From NCBI GenBank assembly GCA_017512145.1, contig JAFWHB010000032.1, positions 62,001 through 126,000 of the forward strand: a DNA stretch of 64,000 bases, in the 5' to 3' direction. The position numbers were made by a program, and so were the translations under genes. Source of the stretch: Mogibacterium sp. (GTDB taxonomy: Bacteria; Bacillota; Clostridia; Peptostreptococcales; Anaerovoracaceae). Positions within the stretch are counted from its first letter, which is position 1; every line of letters begins with the position of its first letter. A model generated the notes under the pieces. That model searched no databases. It was not told where the DNA came from and saw only the letters and a list, made by a program, of their open reading frames with translations. This document shows positions 25,292 through 36,104 of this stretch, piece after piece.

Positions 25292-26299
25292 TTAACCTTC
25301 TTCGCGCTCTGCAATTGCCTGGTTATACTTCTCCACCAGCTGCTGATACTCTGCCTCATCTGCTGTGAAGACATGTGAACCATCTAGAGAATCACTCCAG
25401 ATATAGTAGATGTTCTCATTCTCTGCAGGATACAGAGCTGCGATGATCGATGCCTCACCTGGTGAGCAAAGCGGAATCTCAGGAAATTCTCCCTCAGCAT
25501 AAAGACCCATGTTGAGTCTGTTGTGAATTACAGCTGAGATCTCAGCACGTTCCTTATCTAATGTCGTCTCAGTCTCTATCATAGAGGCAATGACAACTAT
25601 CTCACGGATGCTCATGTCAAGCTCATCAGCTCTCGCCCTGTAATCTTCGTTGAAGAAGTTAGAGAATCTGTCGAGCATTGTCATGATGATCATTGTCTCA
25701 TCTGCAGCAGGACTTACAGCATATTCATCAGGGAAGAGGAAGCCTTCAATCTGCTGTGGCCCCTCGATATCATTTCCGATGAAATCTATATCCTGAAGGA
25801 ATGTGCTAGATGCTGATTTCATGAATGATTCAGTATCGATAAAGCCATCTCTTGCGAGTGATGTGACTATCTGGTCAAGTGAATAACCTGCAGGAATACT
25901 GAAACCATTGCTGATGGTAAGACCTCTGACCATTGTCCTTGCAATATCCGGAAGATTCATGGACGGAGACAGGAAATATGTCCCGGGCTTGAAATCTGTC
26001 AGGAACAGGCATCTTGAAACAAGACTGAAGGCTGACGAGCTTGAAACTATGCCGGCTTCTTCAAGTCTTGCAGATACAGCAGCAAGATCCTCCCCCTCCT
26101 CGACCATTACATTAGTGAAGGTCGAACAGGTTCTGTCATAAGGCCTGCTGATGAAATAGAAAGACAAAAGAACAGCAAAAACTACCGCCAAAATCACGAT
26201 AATGATTCTTAGCGGTTTAAGAAATCTCTTATTGATCCCGGAATTACCGGAAGCGGTAGTTTTGTTCTCTATAATTGTCTGATTACTTGGATCTTCCAA
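25292..26299 (-). CDS. mltG: Endolytic murein transglycosylase MltG
   Basis: A 335-residue YceG-like protein: cytoplasmic tail, one membrane helix at about residues 26-48, a LysM-like region ([22 protein letters not shown] is part of it) and the catalytic block [28 protein letters not shown] with the key Glu. MltG cuts nascent glycan strands. The likely start is TTG 26299, with AGGTGA 5 bases upstream; it lies inside the end of efp (17-base overlap). Longer in-frame starts at 26344 or 26383 run deep into efp and look false. Start choice is the main uncertainty. Confidence 0.88.
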   Translation of the reverse strand: MEDPSNQTIIENKTTASGNSGINKRFLKPLRIIIVILAVVFAVLLSFYFISRPYDRTCSTFTNVMVEEGEDLAAVSARLEEAGIVSSSSAFSLVSRCLFLTDFKPGTYFLSPSMNLPDIARTMVRGLTISNGFSIPAGYSLDQIVTSLARDGFIDTESFMKSASSTFLQDIDFIGNDIEGPQQIEGFLFPDEYAVSPAADETMIIMTMLDRFSNFFNEDYRARADELDMSIREIVVIASMIETETTLDKERAEISAVIHNRLNMGLYAEGEFPEIPLCSPGEASIIAALYPAENENIYYIWSDSLDGSHVFTADEAEYQQLVEKYNQAIAEREEG

Positions 26300-26843
26300 G
26301 ATATTCACCTGATCTAGTATCGATCTGGATTCTCTCACCCTCATTGATGAAGATAGGAACCTGGATAACGGCACCAGTCTCAACAGTAGCAGCCTTAGTT
26401 ACGTTAGTAGCTGTATCGCCCTTAACGCCTGGCTCAGTCTCGATTACCTCGAGGTCAACGAAGTTAGGAGCTTCAACGTCGAAAGCAGCTTCCTTGTAGA
26501 ATTTAACAGTAGCTATATCATTCTCACGGATGTACTTGATAGCTTCCTGTACAAGATCAGCAGCAAGAGGAACCTGATCATATGTGTCCTGATCCATGAA
26601 GTAATAGAGCTCTCCGTCGTTGTACAGATACTGCATCTGCTTGGTCTCGATATGAGCCTTAGGGAACTTGTCGTTAGGGTTGAAAGCTTCTTCTCTTGTA
26701 GCTCCTGTAAGAATGTTTCTGTACTTGGTTCTTACGAAAGCAGCACCCTTACCAGGCTTAACATGCTGGAAATCGAGTACGACATGAGGCTCCCCGTTCA
26801 TTTCGAATGTGATGCCCTTTCTGAAATCGCTTGCATAAATCAT
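26283..26843 (-). CDS. efp: Elongation factor P
   Basis: A 186-residue EF-P with three OB-like domains. The tip loop is [15 protein letters not shown], so the modifiable residue is Lys, as in Bacillus, not Arg. The signature [17 protein letters not shown] and the C-terminal [16 protein letters not shown] are complete. EF-P rescues ribosomes stalled on proline runs; the P1 peptidase at 46.7 kb, rich in Pro-Glu pairs with few Pro-Pro, may not depend on it. A promoter with TATAAT lies upstream, so efp seems to head the mltG-to-tlyA run. Confidence 0.96.
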   Translation of the reverse strand: MIYASDFRKGITFEMNGEPHVVLDFQHVKPGKGAAFVRTKYRNILTGATREEAFNPNDKFPKAHIETKQMQYLYNDGELYYFMDQDTYDQVPLAADLVQEAIKYIRENDIATVKFYKEAAFDVEAPNFVDLEVIETEPGVKGDTATNVTKAATVETGAVIQVPIFINEGERIQIDTRSGEYLGRSK

Positions 26844-26876
26844 TGTTACTACCTCTCTTATTGATTATTTGAAACT

Positions 26877-26906
26877 ATTATATACTATTTAGACCTGTTA
26901 TATGAA
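26877..26906 (-). promoter_or_regulatory. Probable promoter for efp and downstream genes
   Basis: On the minus strand TTCATA (26906-26901) and TATAAT (26882-26877) are 18 bases apart, about 34 bases before the efp ATG; AGAGAGG serves as ribosome site. The -10 is perfect, the -35 is moderate. Confidence 0.5.
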
Positions 26907-26917
26907 GGTTAATATTA

Positions 26918-27247
26918 TTATTGAAGTCCTACTGCTTCACCAATAATCTTGAATACATCATTCATCATAACGGAAAATGCTGCTTCTGTCTGCATAAATC
27001 TTGCAGCAAGCGGCTTGGTAGCGAGCATTGTTCCGAGGCTCTGCATTCTCTGAATAGTATCTGCGCTTGGCTGACTTCCTGTCATCTGAGCTGTCTGGAG
27101 CTCGATCTGGAGCTTCTGGAACTCTCCGAGCATCTTGGAAACCTCAGCATCCTGCTCTATTTCTTTTCTCATTCTGTCGAATTCTTTGAATTCGCCGGAT
27201 TCCTTGATAGCCTTCGCGAGGCTGTGAGCTTCGTCGTATACGTTCAT
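26918..27247 (-). CDS. YlbF/YmcA family protein
   Basis: A 109-residue helical protein of the YheA/YmcA/YlbF family: HSLAKAIKESGEFKEFDRM, EVSKMLGEFQKLQIELQTAQ and FSVMMNDVFKIIGEAVGL. In B. subtilis YlbF, YmcA and YaaT form the Y-complex that steers RNase Y and affects competence and sporulation. Here the gene starts 8 bases after the RNase J gene, which suggests a tie to mRNA decay. Which subgroup it belongs to cannot be said. Confidence 0.86.
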   Translation of the reverse strand: MNVYDEAHSLAKAIKESGEFKEFDRMRKEIEQDAEVSKMLGEFQKLQIELQTAQMTGSQPSADTIQRMQSLGTMLATKPLAARFMQTEAAFSVMMNDVFKIIGEAVGLQ

Positions 27248-27255
27248 AGTGCCTC

Positions 27256-29001
27256 CTATACATATAGAATTATCGGAATTATTACAGGATTACGCTTGGT
27301 TTTCCTGTAAATAAATGATTTCATGTCTGACTTGATTGCCTTGTTCAGAGCTGCTTCATCAAATGACCCATTACCCGTACATCTGCCAATGGAGTTATAA
27401 ACTATATTCATAGCCTCGTCAAGCAGATCCTGATGCTCCTGTACATAGACAAAGCCTGTTGTCCTCAGTTCAGGACGTGCCATCAGCGAGCCTGTAACAG
27501 AATCAAGAGCTACTGCAACAGTAATAAGTCCTGACTGCGACAGATTCTTCCTGTCTTTGAGAACGGCGCTTCCTACGTCACCTACTCCATATCCGTCTAC
27601 CATGACATCATCACCGGATGTGAATTCCCTGATGATCTTAGCCTTGCGTCCCTGGATCTCCAGAGCATCGCCGTTGCCCAGTACAAATATATGATTGGAC
27701 GGCTGCCCGAGAGACTGTGCAAGTCTGCTGTGCTCTACAAGATGTCTGAATTCACCATGAGCCGGAAGGAAGAACTTAGGTCTCAGAAGTGTATGTATGA
27801 GCTTGAGCTCCTCTGACGAAGCGTGGCCGGATACATGCACGTCCATTGCTGTTGCAAGTACTACGTTTACTTGTTTTTCGTACAGCTGATTGACGACCTG
27901 GGATACTACCTTCTCATTGCCCGGGATCGGTGATGACGAGAATACTACTACGTCATTCTTCTTGAGCTTGACCGATTTGTGATTATCGTAAGCCATTCTT
28001 GTCAGTGCGGACATAGGTTCGCCCTGGCTTCCTGTAGTGATGATCGTAAGGTCCTTGTCAGGTATATTCTTGATCTCACTGATTTTGACGAAAACAGAAT
28101 CAGGGATTCCTTTGAGATATCCAAGCTCTCTTGCAAGAGTCAGTACATTCTCCATCGATCTTCCGGAAACCGCGATCCTTCTGTGATGACTCATCGAGGC
28201 TTCGATGAAGTATCTGATTCTGTGGACGTTCGATGAGAATGTTGCGATAATTATTCTTCTGTCAGTGTTATTGAAAATATCATCGATGGACTTGCGGACT
28301 ACTGCTTCCGAAGGAGTGTACCCGTCTCTCAGAACATTGGTACTGTCACAAAGCAGCAGGTCCACGCCCTCGTCTCCGAGCTGTGAGAATCTGTTAAGGT
28401 CGATGACTTTGCCGTCAAGCGGCGAATAATCTATCTTGAAATCTCCGGTATGTACTATATGACCACCGGCGAATTTGATTGAGAAAGCAATGGAATCAGC
28501 GATGCTGTGATTGGTCTGGATCGCTTCGACTTTGAATGAGCCGACCTTGAAGACATCGCCTGCTCTTATTACATGTCTCTCGCATGAAAGACCATGCTCT
28601 TCAAGTTTGTGATCGATAAGTCCCATAGCCAGCGGCGAAGCATATACAGGAACGTTGATATCCCTGATAAGATATGGAATACCTCCGATATGGTCCTCGT
28701 GTCCGTGGGTGATGATCACACCCTTGACCTTCTCCATGTTCTCCTTGAGATATGTAAAGTCCGGAATGACTACATCAATACCGAACATTTCATATTCAGG
28801 AAATGCGAATCCGCAGTCGATGATCAGAATCTCGTTCTGACATTCGATCAGCGTGCAGTTCTTGCCTATCTCTTTCATTCCGCCCAGCGGAATGACCTTG
28901 TATGGTACGACGGCAGGCTCAGAGGCAGCTCTGCTGCCCCTGGACTTGCCTTTCTTCTTGTACTTGTAATATTTGTAATTTGTCTTGGTTAGTTTAGCCA
29001 T
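27256..29001 (-). CDS. rnj: Ribonuclease J
   Basis: A 581-residue beta-CASP metallo-beta-lactamase nuclease. A basic tail of about 30 residues comes first, then PLGGMKEIGKNCTLIE, VIITHGHEDHIGGIPYLIRD (metal ligands), VHTGDFKIDYSP, FSSNVHRIRYFIEAS and SGHASSEELKLIHTLLRPKFFLPAHGEFRHL (split motifs). RNase J acts as 5'-to-3' exonuclease and endonuclease in mRNA decay and rRNA maturation. It is 19 bases after leuS. Only one copy is seen, so J1 versus J2 is not assigned. Confidence 0.94.
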   Translation of the reverse strand: MAKLTKTNYKYYKYKKKGKSRGSRAASEPAVVPYKVIPLGGMKEIGKNCTLIECQNEILIIDCGFAFPEYEMFGIDVVIPDFTYLKENMEKVKGVIITHGHEDHIGGIPYLIRDINVPVYASPLAMGLIDHKLEEHGLSCERHVIRAGDVFKVGSFKVEAIQTNHSIADSIAFSIKFAGGHIVHTGDFKIDYSPLDGKVIDLNRFSQLGDEGVDLLLCDSTNVLRDGYTPSEAVVRKSIDDIFNNTDRRIIIATFSSNVHRIRYFIEASMSHHRRIAVSGRSMENVLTLARELGYLKGIPDSVFVKISEIKNIPDKDLTIITTGSQGEPMSALTRMAYDNHKSVKLKKNDVVVFSSSPIPGNEKVVSQVVNQLYEKQVNVVLATAMDVHVSGHASSEELKLIHTLLRPKFFLPAHGEFRHLVEHSRLAQSLGQPSNHIFVLGNGDALEIQGRKAKIIREFTSGDDVMVDGYGVGDVGSAVLKDRKNLSQSGLITVAVALDSVTGSLMARPELRTTGFVYVQEHQDLLDEAMNIVYNSIGRCTGNGSFDEAALNKAIKSDMKSFIYRKTKRNPVIIPIILYV

Positions 29002-29020
29002 ATATTGTTCTGCAGCCGCT

Positions 29021-31522
29021 CTACCTGACTACAAAGTTAACGATCTTATTAGGAACAACGATGACCTTTACTATCTGTTTACCTTCTGTCGCTTCTTTGA
29101 CTTTGCTGAGTCCTGCGGCGGCTTCCTGTGTTGCCTCCTTACTTGAATTATTCGGCATGAGGAGCTTGTCCTTGAGTTTGCCGTTGATCTGTACGATGAC
29201 TTCTACCTCATCCTTGACAAGAGCAGATTCATCATACTTCGGCCATGACTTAGCATAGAGTCTGTCTTCATGACCGAGCTGGCTCCACATTTCTTCTGTG
29301 ATATGCGGAGTGAATGGATTGAGCACTACGAGAAGAGTCTCGATTGCCTTGTTGAACAGAGGCAGATTCATCTCTGAGTGCTGCTTGTATTTGTACATTT
29401 CGTTGACAAATTCCATGATCGAAGCGATAGCGGTGTTGAAGTTGAATCTTCCGCCGGCATCCTCGGATACCTTCTTGATTGTTGCGTTGATCATGAAGTT
29501 GAGGGATTTGTCAGCTTCATTCTGAACTACAGGTTCAGGGAATGATGTCTGATCGCCTCTGATGTCATTGATATATTCGTAAACCAGTCTGTAGACTCTG
29601 TTCAGGAATCTGTAGCTTCCTTCTACTCCTTCGTCTGACCAGTCGAGCTCCTTTTCAGGAGGTGCTGCGAAGAGGATGAAGAGTCTTGCTGTATCTGATC
29701 CGTATTTAGCCTGGATCTCCTGCGGACTTACAACGTTGCCGAGAGATTTACTCATCTTAGCCTTGATATAGTTGCCGTCCTTGTCTGTATAGCCCTTGGT
29801 AACCATTCCCTGGGTCAGCAGGTTGTTGAATGGTTCTTCAGCTTCAGCGAGGCCGAGATCATGGATAACCATCTGGAAGAATCTTGCATACATGAGGTGC
29901 AGAATAGCATGCTCTACACCGCCGATATACTGGTCGACGTTCATCCAGTAGTTGACCTTCTCAGGGTCAAACGGAGCGTCCTCATTGTGAGCATCGCAGT
30001 ATCTCAGGAAATACCATGAAGAATCAAGGAATGTATCCATGGTATCGATCTCACGCTCTGCATCTCCTCCGCACTTCGGACATTTGCACTGTCTGAAGGT
30101 CTTGGAAGTTGTGAGTGGAGATTCGCCCTTTCCTGTGAATTCTACGTCTGTCGGCAGAAGTACCGGCAGATTGTGCTCATCTTCTGGAACCCAACCGCAC
30201 TTCTCGCACCAGATCATAGGGATCGGAGTTCCCCAGTATCTCTGTCTGCTGATGAGCCAGTCTCTGAGCTTGTAGTTGATTGTCTTGTGACCGAGGCCCT
30301 TTGCTTCAAGGTCAGCAGTGATCTTGACGATGGCTTCTTTGTTGTTCATTCCTGTGTAATCACCGGAATTGATCATTGTTCCCTCAGCTGCAGCAGCCTC
30401 TGTGAGGTTATCAAGATCAACATCAGGAACATCGACTACAGGGATGATATCGAGGCCGAAGGCTTTGGCAAATTCAAAGTCTCTTTGGTCGTGAGCCGGT
30501 ACAGCCATGATAGCACCGGTACCATAATCCATGAGTACATAGTCTGAAATGTAGATCGGAACCTTCTTGCCGTTAACAGGGTTTACTGCGTAGCGGCCGA
30601 TGAATTCACCGGTCTTCTCCTTGGTAAGAGAAGTTCTCTCGAGCTCTGACTTGTGTGCGCTTGCCTCTACGTAAGCCTTGACAGCAGCCTCGTATTCTGT
30701 GCCTTCTGTCAGCTCAGCAACATATGGATGCTCCGGTGACATTACCATGTAAGTAACACCGAAGAGTGTGTCAGGACGTGTTGTATAAACAACGAGATCC
30801 TTATCAAATCCATCGATTGCGAAAGTTACCTCAGCACCCTCAGATCTGCCGATCCAGTTCTTCTGCATAGCTTTGACCTTCTCAGGCCAGCCAGGCATAT
30901 TGTCAAGATCGTTGAGAAGTCTGTCAGCATAGTCAGTAATCTTGAGATACCACTGGCTGAGATGCTTCTTGGTAACAGGTGTATGGCAGCGCTCACAGCA
31001 TCCGTCAACTACCTGCTCATTAGCCAGTACAGTCTGGCAGTCAGGACACCAGTTGACCGGATTATCCTTCTTGTATGCGAGACCTTTCTTGTAGAACTGG
31101 ATGAAGATCCACTGCATCCATCTGTAATAATCAGGCTTGCATGTTGCTACTTCTCTGTCCCAGTCATAGCTGAATCCGAGAGACTTAAGCTGCTCACGCA
31201 TGTCATTCATATTCTGGTTGGTCCATGTGAAAGGATGAATGCCATTCTTGATAGCAGCATTCTCTGCAGGAAGACCAAATGAGTCCCATCCCATCGGATG
31301 AAGGACATTATAGCCTGCCATCTTCTTGAATCTTGCAACTACGTCGCCGATTGAGTAGTTCCTTACATGGCCCATGTGCAGTTTGCCTGATGGATAAGGG
31401 AACATCTCGAGAACGTAATACTTCTCCTTGCTGAAGTCATCATAGGTCTTGAAAGCGTTCTCTTCTTCCCAGATCTTCTGCCATTTGCTCTCAATGGCTG
31501 TAAAATCGTATTTGTCCCGCAT
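29021..31522 (-). CDS. leuS: Leucyl-tRNA synthetase
   Basis: An 833-residue class I synthetase. The HIGH motif appears as [14 protein letters not shown] near residue 45, a zinc-like CPDC...CERC segment follows, the editing domain holds [19 protein letters not shown], and KMSKS occurs in [15 protein letters not shown]. Length is normal for the bacterial enzyme. Two of its tRNA substrates, tRNA-Leu(CAA) and tRNA-Leu(GAG), are encoded at 43.2-43.4 kb. No T-box leader lies before it: rsfS ends only 23 bases upstream. Confidence 0.97.
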   Translation of the reverse strand: MRDKYDFTAIESKWQKIWEEENAFKTYDDFSKEKYYVLEMFPYPSGKLHMGHVRNYSIGDVVARFKKMAGYNVLHPMGWDSFGLPAENAAIKNGIHPFTWTNQNMNDMREQLKSLGFSYDWDREVATCKPDYYRWMQWIFIQFYKKGLAYKKDNPVNWCPDCQTVLANEQVVDGCCERCHTPVTKKHLSQWYLKITDYADRLLNDLDNMPGWPEKVKAMQKNWIGRSEGAEVTFAIDGFDKDLVVYTTRPDTLFGVTYMVMSPEHPYVAELTEGTEYEAAVKAYVEASAHKSELERTSLTKEKTGEFIGRYAVNPVNGKKVPIYISDYVLMDYGTGAIMAVPAHDQRDFEFAKAFGLDIIPVVDVPDVDLDNLTEAAAAEGTMINSGDYTGMNNKEAIVKITADLEAKGLGHKTINYKLRDWLISRQRYWGTPIPMIWCEKCGWVPEDEHNLPVLLPTDVEFTGKGESPLTTSKTFRQCKCPKCGGDAEREIDTMDTFLDSSWYFLRYCDAHNEDAPFDPEKVNYWMNVDQYIGGVEHAILHLMYARFFQMVIHDLGLAEAEEPFNNLLTQGMVTKGYTDKDGNYIKAKMSKSLGNVVSPQEIQAKYGSDTARLFILFAAPPEKELDWSDEGVEGSYRFLNRVYRLVYEYINDIRGDQTSFPEPVVQNEADKSLNFMINATIKKVSEDAGGRFNFNTAIASIMEFVNEMYKYKQHSEMNLPLFNKAIETLLVVLNPFTPHITEEMWSQLGHEDRLYAKSWPKYDESALVKDEVEVIVQINGKLKDKLLMPNNSSKEATQEAAAGLSKVKEATEGKQIVKVIVVPNKIVNFVVR

Positions 31523-31545
31523 TGTATAATTCTCCTTGTAAATTA

Positions 31546-31887
31546 TTATCCTACTATTATGGATTCACAGTCGCTCCAGATCTTCTCGAGCGTGTACTTG
31601 TCACGTACAGCTTCTGTGAACAGGTTGACTATAACATCTCCCCCGTCAACCAGTATCCATCCGGTTTCAGGTCTTCCTTCTTTGCTGCGGAGCTCGATGC
31701 CAAGCTCTGCAAGCTTATCTTCTACTTCATCTGCAAGGGCTCCGAGCTGTCTCTCAGAACCACCTGTTGCGTTTACAAAGTAGTCTGCAAATGATGATTT
31801 CTCTGCGATATCGATCATTACGATATCTCTGGCTTTCTTTGAATTCAGCAGGTCTGCAACGACCTGTGCTACTTCTTTGCTTTCCAT
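31546..31887 (-). CDS. rsfS: Ribosome silencing factor
   Basis: A 113-residue RsfS (YqeL/Iojap). Typical blocks are [59 protein letters not shown] and [10 protein letters not shown]. It binds ribosomal protein L14 and keeps subunits apart when nutrients are short. It follows yqeK by 40 bases in the usual nadD-yqeK-rsfS order. Confidence 0.96.
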   Translation of the reverse strand: MESKEVAQVVADLLNSKKARDIVMIDIAEKSSFADYFVNATGGSERQLGALADEVEDKLAELGIELRSKEGRPETGWILVDGGDVIVNLFTEAVRDKYTLEKIWSDCESIIVG

Positions 31888-31927
31888 CTGCTCTCCTTGT
31901 GTGATTAGTGTTGTGGAAATATCTATA

Positions 31928-32515
31928 TTAATTGTTCCTTGCCGCTATTCTGTTATTGATGAATTCTCTTGCTCTGACCGTATCTTCATCAAGCACTCTG
32001 CCCTGCGACCTTATCCGGTCAATGGTGAAATCCATAATGAACAGGCAGGCTGCATCAAGATCAGTTCTCGCAAGGTCACGGAGCTCTTCGATGCCTTCGT
32101 AATTCCTGTTATATTCTATGGCATCTGCTACATAGACGATCTCTTCAAGAAGCGACATGCCTTCGCGCCCGGTAGTATGGCTCTTTACAGCATTCAGTAC
32201 TTCTTCATCTTCGACGCCGAATCTTGTGCTCAGGATCCCGGCTGCGACCTTGGAATGTGCAAGGGCATTGTTGTCTATGTAGATTGAAGATAATCCGAAT
32301 TCTCTGACGTATCTGTTCATGACTTCGGGTGTAAAGCATTTGGCGATGTCATGATACCTGCCTGCAAAAGCGGCCTTCTCAATATCTGCTCCGTATATAC
32401 CGGCCAGCTCTGAAGCCATCTTCTCTACGCCCAGAGAATGGATGTATCTTGATTCTTTGAGGTTCTCCTTCATGAACTCTTCAATCGCCTGTCTATCTGT
32501 ACAGATCGTGTTCAA
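31928..32515 (-). CDS. yqeK: HD-domain hydrolase YqeK (Ap4A hydrolase type)
   Basis: A 195-residue HD protein. The first metal histidine is in SRYIHSLGVEKMASEL, the HD pair in AGRYHDIAKCFTPE, and a later histidine in NNALAHSKVAAGIL and SHTTGREGMSLLEEIVYVADAIE. YqeK hydrolyses diadenosine tetraphosphate symmetrically. The start is probably TTG 32515 with AGAGG upstream, 23 bases inside nadD; ATG 32473 would leave a very short lead before the first histidine. Confidence 0.9.
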   Translation of the reverse strand: MNTICTDRQAIEEFMKENLKESRYIHSLGVEKMASELAGIYGADIEKAAFAGRYHDIAKCFTPEVMNRYVREFGLSSIYIDNNALAHSKVAAGILSTRFGVEDEEVLNAVKSHTTGREGMSLLEEIVYVADAIEYNRNYEGIEELRDLARTDLDAACLFIMDFTIDRIRSQGRVLDEDTVRAREFINNRIAARNN

Positions 32516-33098
32516 TTATGTACCTCTCTACCTCCGGAAGGACCATTCCGGTTACCGGCAGCCCCTCCTTGATATTATTCCTGATCCTGGTAGATGAAGC
32601 ATCAACAGGTTCCATCCGGAGGACGGTGATATCCGCACCGTAATCTCTTCTGTAAGATTCGATTTTGGCCATTCCTTCGGAATCATCTGTATCAGGTCTT
32701 CTTGCTGTGATGAGAGGATAATTACGGATTATCTCCTCACCTTTGTACCAGGTATCAAGCTGTACTACCGAGTCAAATCCAAGAACGAAGCATAGTTCTC
32801 CGTCAAGCAGTGACTTCCAGTGCCTGAGAGTCTCGATCGTATAAGATGGGCCCACTCTGCCTATCTCGTATCGTGACAATCTGAAAGCACTGTTGTACTT
32901 AAGAGCAGCATCTATCATGCCACATCTGTGCTTGCCTTCTGTGACATGCTTGTCCTGCTTGAATGGTGAAACGTGATCAGGCATGAATATCAGTATATCA
33001 AGACCACATTCTCTGACAGCATGATCAGCAAGACTGACATGTCCCATATGTATTGGATCAAATGTGCCGCCGTATATGGCGTATTTACGCTTGTTCAT
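32493..33098 (-). CDS. nadD: Nicotinate-nucleotide adenylyltransferase
   Basis: A 201-residue nucleotidyltransferase. The N-terminus MNKRKYAIYGGTFDPIHMGHV carries the GGTFDPxHxGH motif (here with residues split), and DASSTRIRNNI near the end is the ISSTxIR motif. It converts nicotinate mononucleotide to the dinucleotide in NAD synthesis; NAD kinase is at 62.5 kb. ATG 33098 is clear because the motif starts within 10 residues; the longer frame to 33284 overlaps aspS. It lies 4 bases after the aspS stop. Confidence 0.95.
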   Translation of the reverse strand: MNKRKYAIYGGTFDPIHMGHVSLADHAVRECGLDILIFMPDHVSPFKQDKHVTEGKHRCGMIDAALKYNSAFRLSRYEIGRVGPSYTIETLRHWKSLLDGELCFVLGFDSVVQLDTWYKGEEIIRNYPLITARRPDTDDSEGMAKIESYRRDYGADITVLRMEPVDASSTRIRNNIKEGLPVTGMVLPEVERYIIEHDLYR

Positions 33099-33102
33099 AA
33101 AA

Positions 33103-34866
33103 TCAGTCGTTAAGAGCGAGCTGGATTCCGAGCTCTTCGAGCTGTCCCTCTCCTGCCGGTGCAGGAGCCTCGCATACAGGACATTCAGCATTCTGATTCT
33201 TAGGGAATGCGATGACCTCTCTGATACTCTTCTCGCCAAGCAGCAGCATTGCCAGTCTGTCAAGACCATAAGCAAGACCTGCATGTGGTGGTGCTCCGTA
33301 CTTGAATGCTTCGATCAGGAAGCCGAACTTCTCCTGGCATTCCTCGTCTGTAAGGCCGAGTGCCTTGAACATTCTTGCCTGCAGATCCTTGTCGTGGATT
33401 CTGACGCTGCCTCCGCCGAGCTCGACACCATTAAGAACGATATCGTACGCATTGGCATTGAGTGAGAGAATGTCGTTATCAAGCTTGTCGAGTTCATCGA
33501 GCTTAGGCTGTGTGAACGGATGGTGCATAGCCTTGATATTGCCCTCTTCGTCTTCTTCGAACATCGGGAAGTCAACGACCCAGAGGAAGTTGAACTGATT
33601 GTCGTCGAGGAGACCGAGAAGGCCTGCGACTCTTCTTCTGAGGAATCCGAGTGAATCATATGTAACCTTGGATGGTCCGCTTACGATGAATACGATATCT
33701 CCGCAAGCTGCTCCCATCTTATCGAGAACTGCCTTGAGTTCATCTTCTGTGAAGAATTTGCTTACTGAGGATGAAATGCCTGATGCCTCATCCTTGATCC
33801 ATACAAGACCCTTAGCTCCGTAGTGCTTGACCTCGTCGACGAGCTTGTCGATCTTCTTCCTTGAGAACTCTGAAGCGCCTCCAGGTACGCAGATACCTCT
33901 TATGTCACCGCCCTCTGCGAGAGCCTTGGTGAATACCTCAAATCCGCAGCCTTCAAATACATCGTTGAGCTTGTGAAGCTCGATGTCAAATCTTGTATCA
34001 GGCTTATCAGAGCCATAGCGCTCCATTGCCTCAGCATATGTCATTCTAGGGAACGGTGTCTCAACATCGATGCCCTTGACTTCCTTCATTACTCTCTTGA
34101 TGAAGCCTTCCTGTACTTCGATGACATCATCAACACCTGCAAATGACATCTCCAGGTCGATCTGAGTGAACTCAGGCTGTCTGTCAGCTCTCAGGTCCTC
34201 ATCTCTGAAGCACTTGACGATCTGCATATATCTGTCAGTGCCTGCAACCATCAGAAGCTGCTTGAACATCTGAGGTGACTGAGGAAGAGCGTAGAAGCTA
34301 CCATTATGAAGTCTGCTCGGAACGATATAGTCTCTTGCGCCTTCTGGTGTAGGCTTGATGAGCATTGGAGTCTCGACTTCTGTGAAGCCCATCTCGTCAA
34401 AGTAATCTCTGCAGACCTTAGTGATCTTGTGTCTGAAAGTGAGATTGCGCTGCATCTTGCTCTTACGGAGGTCAAGATATCTGTACTTAAGTCTGAGGTT
34501 GTCATCTACATTGTCATCGTCTTTGATATAGATCGGCGGAGTCTCTGACTTGGAATATATCACAAGATCATCAGCAAATACTTCGATTTCGCCAGTAGGG
34601 ATATTGTTGTTCTTGGAGGATCTCTCTCTGACAGTTCCCTTTACGCCGATGCAGTATTCGCTCCTGAGAGACTTTGCCTTCTCGAGGATCTCTTCAGGTA
34701 CATCTTCATTGAATGTTACCTGTGTGATACCGCTCTTATCTCTGATATCAACAAAGACAAGGCTTCCTAGGCTTCTTGCCTTAGCTACCCATCCGTTAAG
34801 TACTACTTTGCTTCCTTCGTCGGAGAGTCTGAGATCTCCGCACATATGAGTTCTCTTATATAACAT
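33103..34866 (-). CDS. aspS: Aspartyl-tRNA synthetase
   Basis: A 587-residue bacterial-type class II synthetase. The anticodon-binding OB fold is at the N-terminus ([21 protein letters not shown] in parts), class II motif 2 occurs as [18 protein letters not shown], the GAD insertion domain follows, and motif 3 is [17 protein letters not shown]. Whether it is discriminating or also charges tRNA-Asn cannot be told, as no gatCAB or asnS is visible. It starts 11 bases inside the end of hisS. Confidence 0.96.
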   Translation of the reverse strand: MLYKRTHMCGDLRLSDEGSKVVLNGWVAKARSLGSLVFVDIRDKSGITQVTFNEDVPEEILEKAKSLRSEYCIGVKGTVRERSSKNNNIPTGEIEVFADDLVIYSKSETPPIYIKDDDNVDDNLRLKYRYLDLRKSKMQRNLTFRHKITKVCRDYFDEMGFTEVETPMLIKPTPEGARDYIVPSRLHNGSFYALPQSPQMFKQLLMVAGTDRYMQIVKCFRDEDLRADRQPEFTQIDLEMSFAGVDDVIEVQEGFIKRVMKEVKGIDVETPFPRMTYAEAMERYGSDKPDTRFDIELHKLNDVFEGCGFEVFTKALAEGGDIRGICVPGGASEFSRKKIDKLVDEVKHYGAKGLVWIKDEASGISSSVSKFFTEDELKAVLDKMGAACGDIVFIVSGPSKVTYDSLGFLRRRVAGLLGLLDDNQFNFLWVVDFPMFEEDEEGNIKAMHHPFTQPKLDELDKLDNDILSLNANAYDIVLNGVELGGGSVRIHDKDLQARMFKALGLTDEECQEKFGFLIEAFKYGAPPHAGLAYGLDRLAMLLLGEKSIREVIAFPKNQNAECPVCEAPAPAGEGQLEELGIQLALND

Positions 34867-36103
34867 CTGTCAAATCTTCCCTTCTTACCTTGTTCTGCTC
34901 AGAATTCTGCATGTTCTTGAGTGTAAGCTCTCCGCTGGCTACTTCATCTTCGCCTATAACCACAGTGTACTGGGCTCCGAGCTTGTTAGCGTATTTCATC
35001 TGGCCCTTGAGGTTGCGCTCCTTAGTATCCATCTCCGCACGGATGCCTTTGCTTCTTAGTTCGTGGAGGAGCTTGACTGAATACTCTCTTGCGTCATCTC
35101 CGATCCATGCGATGAAGAGCTGAGGCTTGTTCTCTCCGCCAAAATCGTGGCCTGAAAGCTCCATCATCATGAGGAGCCTCTCCTTGCCAAGACCAAATCC
35201 TACTCCCGGCATGTCAGGTCCGCCGATCTCTTCGATCAGATGATCATAACGTCCGCCTCCGCATACTGTTCCCTGAGCTCCGATCTTGGTTGTGATGAAT
35301 TCAAATGCAGTCTTGGTGTAATAATCGAGTCCTCTTACAATTGTCGGATCGACAACATATTTGATTCCCATAGCATCAAGATGCTTCTTGAGTTCTTCGA
35401 AATCCTTGCGGCAGTCATCACAGAGATAGTCGAGCATCATAGGAGCGCCCTGAACGAGCTTCTTATCTTCAGGTGACTTGCAGTCGAGGATCCTCATAGG
35501 ATTCTTGTCAAATCTTGATTTGCATGTTTCACACAGGCAATCATACTTAGGCCTCAGGAAATCCTGAAGAGCGGCTCTGTGGAGCGGTCTGCAGTTCCTG
35601 CATCCGACACTTGAGATGTGAAGTTCAATGTCTTCAATTCCCATTCTTGTCAGGAAATCGTGTCCGAGTGCGATTACCTCAGCATCAGCAAGCATGCTGG
35701 ATGTACCAAAGTTCTCAATACCGAACTGGTGGAACTCTCTGAGTCTTCCGGCCTGCGGCTTCTCATATCTGAAGCATGGCGTATTGTAGTAATACTTGGT
35801 CGGCTGTGTCTCAGCATACTGGTTGCTCTCTATGAAAGCTCTTACAGCCGGTGATGTTCCTTCCGGCTTGAGAGTGATGCTGCGGCCTCCGAGATCGTTG
35901 AAGGTGTACATTTCCTTCTGAACGATATCGGTAGTATCGCCGACACCTCTGTTAAAAAGCTCTGTTGCTTCGAATACAGGTGTCCTCATCTCCTTGAAGC
36001 CGTATTCGGAGCAGATCTTAGCCCACTCAGATTCGATGTACTGCCACTTATATGAATCTGCAGGCAGAACGTCTTTGGTTCCTTTAGGCGCTTTAATTGA
36101 CAT
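34856..36103 (-). CDS. hisS: Histidyl-tRNA synthetase
   Basis: A 415-residue class II synthetase: KAPKGTKDVLP at the start, TLKPEGTSPAVRAFIE (motif 2 region), FRYEKPQAGRLREFHQFGIE, the histidine loops GLDYYTKTAFEF and GGGRYDHLIEEIGGP, and the C-terminal anticodon domain. ATG 36103 has GGAGG upstream; a frame extending to 36145 would overlap hemZ. A CxxC-rich segment (CRNC, CLCETC, CDDC) of about 60 residues lies near residues 185-245 and resembles a zinc-binding insert, which is less common in HisRS. Confidence 0.95.
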   Translation of the reverse strand: MSIKAPKGTKDVLPADSYKWQYIESEWAKICSEYGFKEMRTPVFEATELFNRGVGDTTDIVQKEMYTFNDLGGRSITLKPEGTSPAVRAFIESNQYAETQPTKYYYNTPCFRYEKPQAGRLREFHQFGIENFGTSSMLADAEVIALGHDFLTRMGIEDIELHISSVGCRNCRPLHRAALQDFLRPKYDCLCETCKSRFDKNPMRILDCKSPEDKKLVQGAPMMLDYLCDDCRKDFEELKKHLDAMGIKYVVDPTIVRGLDYYTKTAFEFITTKIGAQGTVCGGGRYDHLIEEIGGPDMPGVGFGLGKERLLMMMELSGHDFGGENKPQLFIAWIGDDAREYSVKLLHELRSKGIRAEMDTKERNLKGQMKYANKLGAQYTVVIGEDEVASGELTLKNMQNSEQNKVRREDLTDVI

Positions 36104-36104
36104 T

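Noticed and set aside
31523..31545. A T-box leader for leuS
   Set aside because: The gap is 23 bases, and no T-box motif is present.
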